From assembly GCA_025786725.1 (NCBI GenBank), contig JAHLTZ010000042.1, forward strand, positions 62,001 through 126,000: a DNA stretch of 64,000 bases. Direction: 5' to 3'. Each line of letters starts with the position of its first letter. Within the stretch, counting starts at the first letter, position 1. The notes under the pieces are model-generated. The model did not search any database. It was not told the DNA's origin and saw only the letters and a list, made by a program, of their open reading frames with translations. This document shows positions 16,479 through 27,888 of the stretch, one piece after another. Origin of the DNA: Syncephalis fuscata. Its lineage: Eukaryota; Zoopagomycota; Zoopagomycetes; Zoopagales; Piptocephalidaceae. The position numbers and the translations under genes were made by a program.

Positions 16479-19128
16479 ATGCATTCATCACTTTCTAAGC
16501 TACTTTTTGTGCTGGCACTAGCAATCAAATTGAATTTGCCTACTACAAGTAGGTTTTAGAACTCAAATACTATGTTTTATTGTAATTACTAACATGTACC
16601 GAATACTAGATAATTCTGGTAAAAACAATGGCTTAATTTTCGCAAAAGCTACGCCGCTTGATCTTGGCAATTCAATTCAATCCATCGTAGCAACAATTTC
16701 TGATACCGGTAATAAGGCTTTACCTGCCTTGAAGTCAGTAATTCCACTTGAGTCTACCAAGTCAAAGCAAACTGCATCGGCAAGAAACACACCTTCAAAG
16801 TCAGGCCAGATCGATTGGAAATATCCTATTGTACGTCGAGATCAGTCTGTTGTCGAGACCATTCATGGCTATAAGATTGCCGATCCATACCGATGGCTGG
16901 AAGATACTAAAAGCAATGAGACTAAGGTTGGATTTAGTCTAATCAGCTTTTAATAAAACTAACAAATAACTAGGCATTTTCAAGGACCAGAACAAACTGA
17001 CAGACTCTTACTTAAGCCGAAATAGCCAGCGCGATGCTTATACAAGCGCGTAGGTAGCATTAAATGTATTAGCAAAATAGCTATTAATTATCTATTGCAT
17101 TATTAGAGTTACTAAACTATATGGCAGCGACTGGATGAGCACTCCAATGAAAGCTGGCAATTATTACTTTACTTTTTATCAATATAATCTAGATAATCAA
17201 AGTATTTTGTATAAGCAGAAGTCATTGGATGCTGAAAAGACGGTTTTTCTTGATCCAAACCAGTGGGACAAGAATGGTGCTTTTTTTATCAATCAATACT
17301 TATTTTCTGATTCCGGAAAATATTTTGGCTATATTATTAGGAAAAGCGGCAGCGACTGGGGCACCATACGCGTACGTTGTGTTGAAGACAGCCCAAATTG
17401 CAAGGCTGGCCAGGATGCAATTGATGAAGTCAAGTGGACCAAGTTCTTCAACATTGCCTGGTCCCACGATGAGCTCGGCTTCTTTTACACAGTAAGTTAT
17501 AGCTATTATCCACATTGTTTATATTTATTTATTCACAATTGATTAGCGTTATCCAGAACCAAGTGGTAGCGACAAAAATACTGACACCGAGACAAGCAGC
17601 AGTGAAAATGCTAAAGTTTACTACCATCGTCTTGGTACACAACAGTCGAGCGATCAACTAATTGCTGAATATCTGAAACTCCTACTTATGACGTATTCGC
17701 TTCGACAAGCGATGATGGCCGCTGGCTAGTGTAAGAGTTACTGATAATAGTAGTAACGAAAAGGTATGGCTGGCTCGTATGGGTGAAGATGGAAGTGTGC
17801 CCAAAAATATTACATTCAACAAGGTAGTGAATGATATGAATGGCTATTATAATTAGTAGGTGACAATATACATATAGTTAATTTAGCTAAATCAATTTTA
17901 TAGCATTGGCAATGCTGGAGATCGCTTTTATTTTAGTTCTGACAAGAATGCTCCTCGTTTTAAAGTTATTACATATGACATGGCAGCTCCAGAAAAGGGA
18001 TTCATCGATTTGATTCCTCAGCATGGAAAAGACATTTTGAATAATGCATATATTGTAGAAGGTGATTATCTCTTGCTTGAATACATGAAAGATGTAAAAA
18101 GTGCTTTATCGATCCATCAGCTTAGCACTGGCAAAAAAATCCGTGATATACCATTGCCTATTGGCTCAGTGAGCGACATTATAGCATATTCCAAACATAC
18201 CGAAATATTCTTTTCAATGAACTCTTTTTTAAGTCAAGGTACCATTTACCGTTATGACGTTAAATCAGATACACTATCTGTGGTAAATGAATTGAAAACG
18301 CCTGGATTCAATCCCGAGGAATTTGAAACACGCCAGGTATTTGTTAAGAGCAAAGACAGCGTAGAGTTTCCTATGTTCATTACAGCACGCAAAGGAATTT
18401 CACTCGACAAAAGTCACCCAACTATTTTATTTGGTGACGGCAGTTTCTCTTATTCACAAATGCCACAATTCAATACGCTATGGGGTGCTTTCCTCAAACA
18501 TTTTGATGGCATTGTGGCTGTCGCGAATATACGCGGTGGTGGCGAATACGGCACCGAGTGGCATAAAAATGGTATGTTACAAAAGAAGCAAAACACTTTT
18601 GACGACTTCCAAAGTGCCGCCAAATATCTTTCTGAGCAAGGCTACACCAAACCGTCATTGCTAACACTTCAAGGTGACGGTGCTGGCGGCTTACTAGTTA
18701 CCGCCACTGCTAATCAGGCGCCCGAATTGTTCGGATGCGGTCTAGCCAATTATGGTCTTACGGATATGCTACGATTTCACAAGTTTTCCGTTGGAGGTGC
18801 CTGGACAACGGAATTTGGCAATCCTGATGTTAAAAGTGATTTTGAATATTTATTACGGTATTCTCCATTACACAATGTCAATGCCAACAAAACTTATCCA
18901 GCACTACTTTTAAGCACGCCAGATCAATTGGACCGTATATCACCATTAAATTCATACAAGTTAGCTGCTGAACTTCAATATAAACTACCAAAGAATCCCA
19001 ATCCACTGATGCTTCGTATTATTGAAAATTATGAAGTTGATGGAGAATCAACAACGGCTTGGATTACTCAAGTTGTGGATAGGCTTTCATTTATGGCAAT
19101 ATCTCTTAATCTAAAATGGCATGATTAA
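16479..19128 (+). CDS. Secreted prolyl oligopeptidase-like protein (S9A) lacking the catalytic triad
   Basis: ATG 16479 starts a clear signal peptide (MHSSLSKLLFVLALAIKLNL); a GT-AG intron (branch ACTAAC) then joins the body. Landmarks of family S9A: KYPIVRRDQSVVETIHGYKI, DPYRWLEDTKSNETK, a seven-bladed propeller, then the alpha/beta-hydrolase domain: RGGGEYGTEWHKNG, TFDDFQSAAKYLSEQGYT, LANYGLTDMLRFHKFSVGGA, YSPLHNVN, ending SLNLKWHD. The nucleophile motif normally GGSNGG reads GDGAGG (about 18673-18690); the Asp region (TADHDDRV in the pig enzyme) reads TPDQLDRI; and no His lies where the catalytic His belongs (ENYEVDGEST). So it should not hydrolyse peptides by the usual mechanism. Three one-base deletions are also suspected (16977-16980, about 17672, about 17730), all in the propeller part. 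Either a secreted pseudoenzyme or a decaying paralogue. Confidence 0.85.
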
Positions 19129-21127
19129 GTAATAATCAAATGATTATCAAAATTAATAAACACCGTTTAAATATAGCTGCTTATTATTTGATTAATAAGA
19201 TAAAACTATTACAACGCAGATACGTGTATCATATTAAATTATACTAAATTGTATTGTTTTTTAAATGTTATAGCATTCATTGTTACTATTTCGCATATTC
19301 AATAACTTGGTGTTAAAGCTTAGCTATATCATTACCAATTGGCAATCCAAATTAATCACCAATACTATTATCATATGATTTGCATCGAATTATCAATACG
19401 CATGATTAGCTTGCGAATAAACATCCGGTCCTGCTGATTTCAAGTAACAATTTCAATTGATATTCTTACCAACAACTCAGGCCCTTTGTAAAATAATTGT
19501 TAATTGTTATCAACTATGTAACTTATTGCAAAGATATTATTTACCTTAATAAATAGAATAATACTCATACTAATTGCTAAAAGAAAAGAACAAATTATAA
19601 GTCTAAATTCTTCTTAATTATTTTTAAAGTTCATTTATTATAAAACGAAATTATTATCTACTATATCTACTATAAATCATTCGACTAGTTAACGTTGCTA
19701 GTATGCTTATTATTTTACTTTAAAATAATAGCAGTATGTTATTATATATCTTATTTAGTTTATTAAGTAAATAAAAAATAAATCAACGTATTGTAGTTAG
19801 CTACATTTAATATCGCGACATTGACATTGCTCATTTAACAATAATATCAACTGTGTATTAACTATTTAATGTGCTTTGGAGTCAAATGACTATGTTGATA
19901 ACATTTACGCAGCTGAACTACAAGTTCATTCTATTGAAGATGAAGTTGGGTGGTAAGTTTTATTAATGATCAAATCAATACATTTATTGTCATTCGAGGG
20001 TCAAATGATTACATTTATAAATATCCACACATTTAAACCACACATTATAATACAAATAAAAATCAATTATATTGAATTATAATGACATTGTACTGTTTCT
20101 TTTTGAATGCTACAAAATTACATTAGTATATTAAATTATAATAAAGTGAATAAAATTGTGATGAAAATTATAGTAAATAATCAGTTTATTAATATAAATA
20201 TGAATAGAAAGTGTTTTGTATTAATATCCATTCGTTGTTATTTGAACTAACTAAACATTGCTTAAAATGACAAAGTTTGATTTGATGGTAGTAAAAGTAT
20301 ATGCTTTATTAATGGTGCATGATTTTCAAGTCCTGTTTACCATTAATTACTAGTCTGAAGTTTATTAGGCCATCGGCTGTCTGAAACTATATAATTGCTA
20401 TTGGCCTTGATAGCAATTTCTGATAATAAACTATTAACAGCTGTACGACAAATCCATCTAATTTGTTATCAGCTGCTACTGTAATTACGATGTTAGTTGT
20501 AATAAAGGCAGAAATAACAATAGTATATCTTTTTTAATACCATTGCGTTTACTAAAATACATCGGAATTTAAAAGGAAAGTGCAAGTATCGAAAACTTTA
20601 GCCGTGCATTTACATGAAAAAAGTCTTCAATACTTGTACGTTCCAAATCCATCCTCTGCGGCCCTGTAATGCATAGGGTAAAACAGGTTATTTTTAATGC
20701 AAGTAATTAATGCATAGTCTATAACTATTGGTCGTCATACTATTAGTCGCCTTATCTTTGTTGCAGACTTTATTTTTATACAATAAAATACCAATTTAAT
20801 TTAATAAAACCATCAAGTCTAATTGATATAATTAGTTAATGGTATACGGGTGGTTACTATTTAAATAATAATATACAAAATGTATATACGGATATTAAAT
20901 TTGGACAATGCGATTACGCATCACTAAATTAAAGTCATTTTGCAATAGGTGCACGCCATTTGCTTTCCGGTTATTCCGCCTTCCTTGCATTGCTAATAAT
21001 GCTTTTGGTACACTCGTGTTTGTCCAACTCAGGCAAATAGTACCATTTATAAATATATATTTATTGCCATAAAACCATCTGCTATCTATCCGTAATTATC
21101 TTGTTTTCTCTATTTATACTGCTAACT
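19129..21127. other. Gene-free AT-rich region, 2.0 kb
   Basis: No credible coding frame, RNA gene or transposon. From about 20130 onward it is the left arm of a 3 kb inverted repeat whose partner lies at 36.7-39.7 kb. The first kilobase (19129-20130) is unique and very AT-rich. Confidence 0.55.
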
Positions 21128-23154
21128 ATGAAGTCGTTATATCTTCTACTTATCTCAGCATTGATGGTCAATGCTGCTTCATTGGAGAAACGAGAAACAA
21201 GCGAGGCTGACGCAGCTGTTAATGTCGATGCAAACATCCAGCAGCTAACCAGTCTTACACTTAATAATCGGTAAGCATTTATACTGTTGTAATTTCCACA
21301 CTTACATATTAGAACAGTGTTGTATGGGATCGATTGAATGAAATGACATCAAAGTTTGGCTCACGTCTTACTGGCTCGAAAGGATTGGCGGATGTAAGTG
21401 GCGTGCAAATTGCTTATAGTCAACTAAATGAATACCGATAATTGCTAGTCAACAAAGTGGATTGTGGACCAAATGAAAGCCGATGGCCTTAGCCCAACGC
21501 TCGAGGGAGTCAAGGTCAAGCATTGGACTCGAGGACGTGAATATCTTGTGCATGTCAATGTTGAAGGAGCGCCAAAGGGTCAGCGTGATATTAAGCTGAC
21601 CACACTAGGCAGATCGGCTGCTACCTCACCTAACGGCATTGTAGCTGATATTGTTGTTGTGCGTAACTTCGCTGAGTTGTCTAAGCTGGGCCAGCAAAAT
21701 GTACACGGTAAAATTGTACTTTTTAATGAACCATGGCAAGGCTACGGCGCCACTGTTGCCTATCGTCTGCGAGGAGCCCAAGAAGCGGCCAAATACGGTG
21801 CAGTGGCCGTAATCATTGCCTCAGTTACGCCTGAATCGTCAAGTGATACTCTGCATACCGGATTGACTCTGCCAGCATCGATACCAATTGCAGCTATTAC
21901 ACGAAGTGATGCACGCAATTTTGCTGCTTTGTATAATCGTGCTATAAAAGATCCCGCTAAGTATAAAGTGCCTCGATTGTTTTTTTATACCGAATCGCAT
22001 CTTGATCCCAAAGAGTATGATGGCTACAACATTGTGGTTGACGTAAAAGGCCGTGAATCGCCTGAAAAAATTGTTTTATTGGGTGGACATATTGATTCGT
22101 AAGTAGCAATATGATGGAACATTAAAAATGTTTATTTATTGCATAATCTAGATGGGATATTGGAGTCGGTGCTGTTGATGATGGTGCTGGCGCTTTCACT
22201 AGCTGGGAAGCATTACGGGCTATTGCTCGCTTGCCTCAACGACCTAAGCGTACCGGTAAGTAATAGTCTACTTTTGTTTTATCTACTAATGTTATTTGTA
22301 GTACGACTTGTTTTATGGGTCGACGAAGAGCAAGGAAATGCTGGTGGAAATGGTTATGCGGCTGCTCATGCCAAAGAATTAAAAATCATGTCATGGCACT
22401 TGAGACTGATCTTGGCAACTTTGAACCAGCTGGTATAATATTTTCGGGAAGCAATAATGCAGCTAATATTTTGAAATCAATTGGTGAAAAATATCAAAAG
22501 CCTAAAGTTGGGCAGTTTGCCGGTGATGTCGATGTCGTGTGTAAGTTGATACCTACTTTTACCAATAAACATTGACATGGTTGTATATGAATAATAGCGG
22601 GCGATACAGGTGCCGATATTGCACCGCTTTGCAATGCCGGTGTGCCTTGTGCTGGCTTACTATCGCGCGATCCAATTACCGGAGAGCTCCAGGAATCAAC
22701 TATGGCTACTTTAATGTTCATCACAGGTAGTTATTTAAATTGTTTATTGTTTATCTGTTAATTAACTATATTGACTATAGCCATGGTGATCAGATGTCAT
22801 TTTTGAAACCAGAACAATTGGCCAAAAATGCTGCTGCATTGGCTATTTGGACCTATGCTGTAGCAGAACAAGCTGTTGATCTACCTCGCAGTTAATTGTG
22901 CAATTAACGAATAAACTGAATTATCAATTGCAATTTATTTCAACAACAATAAGCATAGATTAATACTGCTATTCATGAATTTGGCCTAAAAGTGTAGCTC
23001 AATTATTCTTATAAGCAATAACTAATAGATTTTGGCATTAATATTAAATTACAATTAAAGGAAATAATAAGCGATACATGTCATAATATACAATTAAATT
23101 ATTGTATTTTATATTAATGAATACGTGCATAATAAAAGAGAATAAACGTTTAAT
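20130..23154 (+). repeat. Left arm of a ~3 kb inverted repeat
   Basis: This segment, upstream DNA plus the whole carboxypeptidase-Q-like gene plus about 250 bp downstream, recurs in reverse complement at about 36675-39695. Matching runs to anchor it: GTGAATAAAATTGTGATG near 20145 versus its complement near 39665, and GAGAATAAACGTTTA near 23140 versus near 36675. Coding parts are almost identical; parts of the intergenic DNA (20660-20780 versus 39070-39170) have drifted. Arm borders are by eye, within perhaps 20 bp. Confidence 0.85.
21128..22895 (+). CDS. Secreted M28 metallopeptidase, carboxypeptidase Q-like (left copy)
   Basis: ATG 21128 gives a signal peptide (MKSLYLLLISALMVNAA) then SLEKRETSEADA, whose KR could be a Kex2 cut. 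Next comes RVVWDRLNEMTSKFGSRLTG, a PA-type insert (GKIVLFNEPWQGYGATVAYR) and the M28 zinc core: GGHIDSWDIG, AVDDGAGAFTSWEALRAI, VRLVLWVDEEQGNAGG, ETDLGNFEPAG, GDTGADIAPLCNAGVPCAGL and a His motif at SHGDQMSFLKPEQ. All expected di-zinc ligands are present. The order and the GHxDSWD...DDGxGAF pattern match animal carboxypeptidase Q (PGCP), which cleaves dipeptides. Against the right-hand copy this gene lacks one A in the run at 22381-22385 and one A near 22684, each breaking the frame, so as written it is not translatable to the end. Confidence 0.85.
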
Positions 23155-23533
23155 TCACTTTGCATCTTTAATATTAATATAAAAAACTAAAACAACATAA
23201 CATACAATTATTGACACAAATTCCGAATAACTCGTAATAAAAATAGGGCCAATCAACAGCAATAATGACTATCGAATTTAAAGATCCGCATCCAGTCATC
23301 TATTTTAACAAATTACATGTGCCTTCCATACACGCACACACACACACAAGGCCATTCATTCGCCAATACATTGAAGTACGCACCTCGTGTTGCTTTTACT
23401 CTCCTTTCATCATTTATAATCTCCTTACTACAAGCTACTATCCCTTCTACTACTTTTACTACTCCTACTACTGTTATCTTTTTATTATTCATATCTATCC
23501 TAGTGTTGTTGCTGTTACTATTTTACTTTCAAT
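22896..23533. other. Intergenic, 638 bp with (CA)n and a pyrimidine tract
   Basis: The first 260 bp belong to the inverted repeat. After it lie a short (CA)n run near 23333-23348 and a long pyrimidine-rich, Thr/Leu-like CT-rich stretch (about 23390-23530) just ahead of the septin start, which may be promoter or 5' UTR. No gene seen. Confidence 0.5.
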
Positions 23534-25086
23534 ATGGCTCATGTAAGTGCTCATCAAGCAAATAGTAATGATGATGATGATAATAATAATGATGACATTG
23601 ACGCGTCCTATTTACATCTATCTTGTATTTATACTATTAATACGAAAACCAGCGTATTGGTGCTCGTAGAAAGAATTCAAAGAAGGGCTACAATTCACGA
23701 TTATGGTCGTGGGTAAGTTATTTGCTGTTATTTAACAATAGCTTACAATTTAAACTGCTTTATTTAAACAACAATTGACTATCTAATAACAACAACAACA
23801 ATAATAATAATAGGCGCCTCAGGCTCTGGACGTACTACATTTGTGAATACGCTTTGTGACAAGCAAGTAATTGAGCACAGAGAACCAGATACAACTGTTA
23901 CTGGTGTTCAAATTCGCCCAATCACAGTCGGTACGTTTATTAATGATTGACAGTAATTGACACTTATAGTTGATTAACAAAATAATTTATAACATGCAAT
24001 AGATTTGGAAGAAGAGGACATCAAGATTAATTTGACAATTGTAGATACACCAGGATTTGGTGACAGTATCGACAATGAAAGTAGTTTCAACGATATCCTT
24101 AGGTATACCGAGAAGCAGTATGACGATATTCTGGCCGAAGAATCACGTATTAAGCGTAATCGTAAATTCCGTGACAGTCGTATTCACGCCCTCCTCTACT
24201 TTATTGCCCCAACAGGTCATGGGTAAGTACAACTGAGCTATATGCACACTATAATGACGATTATACTGATGGGTCTATGTATGCGCTATTTTGAATGTTT
24301 ATGACATAGATTACGTGAATTGGATATTGAACTAATGCGACGACTTGGCCCCCGTGTCAATGTTATCCCAGTCATTGGCAAGGCTGATTCATTTACTCGT
24401 AAGGAATTGACCGACTTTAAACGCCGTGTTATGGAAGACATTGATCATTATAAGATTCCTATTTATAATTTCCCTTATGACGATGAGGAAGATGATGACG
24501 ACACGGTTGAAGAGAACTGCGAATTGCGCAGTCTACTTCCATTTGCTATTATTGGTAGTGAAGAAACCACGGACACGGACGAAGGACCCGTTCGTGTTCG
24601 TCGCTATCCATGGGGTACGGCCCATGTTGAGAATCCAAACCATTGTGATTTTGCCAAACTGCGTTACGCTCTACTATCAACGCATTTGACCGATCTTAAG
24701 GAGATTACGCACGACTTTTTGTATGAAAACTATCGTACAGAGAAGTTGAGTCTAGGTGCTGAAGATGAGGAGACTGAGTAAGTTAAATAATAATAGTAGT
24801 GGTAATATAAGCTAATTTGTTATCAATTACTTGCATATAGAGATGAAGAGGAAGAAGATGAAACGACATCTCAAGTAAGAATCAAGGAAGAACACTTGCA
24901 AGCGGAGGAAGAAAGAGTAAGTAGATTAAAACTATAGGACTAGATTGTAATCTAATTTAATACTATTTAAAATAGTTACGTGAAAAGGAGCTTCGCGTTC
25001 AACGTGAAATTTCAGAGAAGCGACAAGAATTACTGGCCAAGGAAGAGGCACTTCGTTCATTGGAGGCCCGCCTTACCAAGACGTAA
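23534..25086 (+). CDS. Septin, Cdc11/AspA-like
   Basis: Filament-forming GTPase of the septin ring. The start is probably ATG 23534 (MAH) with a long first intron (about 23543-23652) and then RIGARRKNSKKG. One G seems missing at 23685-23687 before LQFTIMVVGASGSGRTT. Order: P-loop GASGSGRTT, IVDTPGFGDSIDNESSF, the septin unique patch LAEESRIKRNRKFRDSRIHA, LLYFIAPTGHGLRELDIELM, NVIPVIGKADS (base specificity), YNFPYDDEEDDDDTVEEN, PWGTAHVENPNHCDF, then an acidic linker and a C-terminal coiled coil (LRVQREISEKRQELL) to TAA 25084-25086. Arg in place of the P-loop Lys, together with EESRIKRN and the acidic YDDEED loop, is what Cdc11-group septins show. Confidence 0.88.
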
Positions 25087-25279
25087 TGCTTTTTACTTTC
25101 ATTCGTCGATTCTTCTCTTTAATTGGACAATGGCAACACAAACGTCTCAGCATATTGCTATTAGTATCGATGTAGATGATGCCAATAGGATCATGTATAC
25201 ACACACACCTGCACACATTGATTCACTTTGAATATAAAGGTTTTATCTTCATTCTAAATCATAATAATAATATAATGAT

Positions 25280-26627
25280 CTACATCTTTTTAACGAGTGT
25301 AAATGGAAGTAGCGTGCCAAAGGGTAGATGCTGTACAACGGGGAATTTGCCCAATACTTCCGCTTGATACATACGAAGCATACCAATATTCACCTTGGAC
25401 CAGGTTGGTACCATAGCAATATCGTTTAGTACTGGTGAATGTTCGTGGAATGGACCAGATTTAACCTAAAGCGAGCTATGATTAGGTGTAGAATAATAGG
25501 CAACAGTGTACTTACGGTATGAATAACACGTATACAATCAAAATACATATAATCGTCGGCTCCTTCGTCGACCATCGATTTATTTAGAATGGACAATGGA
25601 CGATAGACCGATTGATCTGATTAAATTAGTAATTATTTTAATAAAATGAACCGTCTATTTACCACGTAATTGGGCACTTCCCCAATAATAAGGTAGGAAT
25701 TGAAAATCATCTAGGCCCCAGACACCATGACTGCCAGCCGGTTCAAGCGAGTAGTCCTTTTGTAATCTCCGTACAAGGCGTAGATAGCTAAGTATAGTAA
25801 TTGCATTAATTAATAGCATTAGCGGTAGTAGTAAGAGCAGTTTAATTACCGAGTAAATAGTCTCATAACAATAGCTATTTCGTCCTTTTCTTCTAACAAA
25901 CCAATACCTCGTAAACAGCATAGCCAAGCCACAAATGCCAGTTCATGTCCACTACCATAATCAATACGCGTACCATTGCCAAAAGATGTGGTAAAATAAG
26001 CGACAAGATCATCTAATGCCGGTGATAACGATGATGGCAATACATCAGCTAATAAAGAGACTGAGCGCTATAGTTGTTATATCAGTATACACTACATCGA
26101 AATATGTATTAAATTAATCAGTTACCTCTTCTAAACGTGTTATAAATGAACGAAATGCCTTATTACCAAATCGTTGTGGTGTAGGTAGTGGTGGAAAATC
26201 ATCAATCCACGTATCTAATTCATCCAATAAACTAACAAGGCGTAGTAACATCTATTTATAATAAGATGGTGTTATATAGATTAAAGCATCAGATAGAGAA
26301 AAGTAGAATAAAGCCTACCGTTGATTCCTCACAAGGATCCGATATACGACGATTGAGTGCACATGTGTTTAATTGTTTAATAAAGTGTAATAGGCGTGTA
26401 TAAGCTTCAGACTGTTGCCAAGTAGCCATATCCACCTGGTTATGAATACGTTTTGTAGGTGCCGTCCATACTAGGGTGTCTGGAGTAGTCGACGGGCTGT
26501 TGTCGTTGTTGTTGCTACTACCACTACCGTCATTACTTGCATTCTTATTGCTATTAGTTAAATTGCTAGTAGTAGTAGCAGCAGTAGTAGTAGTAGGACA
26601 ACTAATACGCGTCGGTAATTCAGACAT
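25280..26627 (-). CDS. PP2A activator PTPA (peptidyl-prolyl isomerase, Rrd1/Rrd2 family)
   Basis: Start CAT 26625-26627 ([20 protein letters not shown]). The first 70 residues are Ser/Thr/Asn-rich low complexity. The PTPA domain follows: [21 protein letters not shown]-type block, [73 protein letters not shown] and [36 protein letters not shown], ending [10 protein letters not shown], stop 25280-25282. [11 protein letters not shown] and [13 protein letters not shown] are the family's catalytic signatures. It activates PP2A catalytic subunits by folding and metal loading. Around five introns; no frame break seen. The low-complexity leader is longer than usual. Divergent from ARV1, 184 bp apart. 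Confidence 0.9.
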
Positions 26628-26811
26628 GTTGTATATAGATACGGGTGTGTACAATAATAGTAAGTAACGAATAAGCAATTCAATAAAAGAAAGTAATAAC
26701 GCCAATGGTGCTTTTTTATTAATAATCTTAATTATATTGAAATAATTAGTTGATTTCCTTATCACATATAATTAGTTCAATACACTGAAGTGTAGATGCT
26801 TTTACACGATC

Positions 26812-27861
26812 ATGTTATGCGTTGAATGTGGCCGTCCAGCCAACACCCTTTATACAGAATATAGTAAGGGCAATATTCGACTGACTCCTTGTGTAAGTTG
26901 TAATAGTAGCGTGTATTTGGCATCGCTACCGACAAAGCAATCTCACTATTGTCAATAGGAATTCTGTAAACGTTTTGTCGATAAATATGTCGAACTAGAC
27001 TTTGTCATTATTTTCATCGATCTTTTACTGCATAAACCGCAGGTATATCGCCATCTATTGTTTAATCGGCTAGAGTATCATGATAAGGGATTTCATGTAG
27101 GTAGTTGGTGGTATAGCAACTATAATAGGATTAACTAATAGTATTCTTAGCCCAGTATTGTTAAGCTAGGCGTGCTACTTGTACTGTTCGACGTGTGTAA
27201 GTTATTTTATTTTGATTAACATGTCCAAGTGTTTATGAGTGACACTTAGATATTCGTTGGTATCGTCTTGAACAATACTATGCCAGTGTTATTCCGCATT
27301 TTTTTCAACTTAGTGCATTGACACAATATATCTATTTGTTATTATTATGCACCATAGGTGGGTAGACAATACATTTGTTATAGAAGTGCTTATCTATATT
27401 AATAGAACTGGGCGTATTTCACGCGACAATTCGCTATATGGTGTGGCTATTATACGCAAAAAAACACCCCATTATAAAGTAGGATAGCATGTACAATTTA
27501 AACAAAAGACTTTTAACACCAGTTGAACAGATACAACTATCTGTCGATGGCTCTGATCATTTCAAGCTTTAGCAAGTTACTGCTTATTCTTATGGTTATT
27601 TGGGAATATTCACGTTTAGAATATGCCCGACTACTTGGCCTATTTGAAATTACTTCCAATTTAGAAGCTGTTTCCGGTAATTAATGACACAATTTCAATT
27701 TACACTGCATTCTAATTGCATTCTGCTTAGTATTTCTAGACTCTGGTCTAACCATTTCATTGCCAATTCTTTTTGTTAGTGTAGCAGTGCGTTGGTTAAC
27801 TCAGTATATATTCATTCAATTGACAGGGAATATTTTGCCATTTGGTTTGATTGCTGCGTAA
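26812..27861 (+). CDS. ARV1: Arv1-like ER lipid-homeostasis protein
   Basis: ATG 26812 opens MLCVECGRPANTLYTEYSKG then NIRLTPC, and after the first intron EFCKRFVDKYVELDFVIIF, LLLHKPQVYRHLLFNRLEY. This is the Arv1 homology domain: a Cys4 zinc motif (CxxC...CxxC, the second pair split by the intron) and the near-invariant D-LLLHKPQ-YRHLLFN stretch. Several hydrophobic spans follow (YIYLLLLCTI, LSMALIISSFSKLLLILMVI, LTISLPILFVSVAVRW), ending PFGLIAA, TAA 27859-27861. Arv1 sits in ER/Golgi membranes and acts in sterol and GPI-intermediate distribution. Six introns, all GT-AG. It ends only 27 bp from the RPN2 stop, so the two convergent 3' UTRs must overlap or be very short. Confidence 0.88.
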
Positions 27862-27888
27862 TAAAATGATTATTTTTGTCGCTTATAC

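Noticed and set aside
23265-23565. Overlapping frames through the (CA)n and CT-rich tract before the septin
   Set aside because: Composition-driven open frames over a microsatellite and pyrimidine tract.
26476-26667. Leu/Val-rich plus-strand frame opposite PTPA
   Set aside because: Complement of the Thr/Ser/Asn-rich leader of PTPA.
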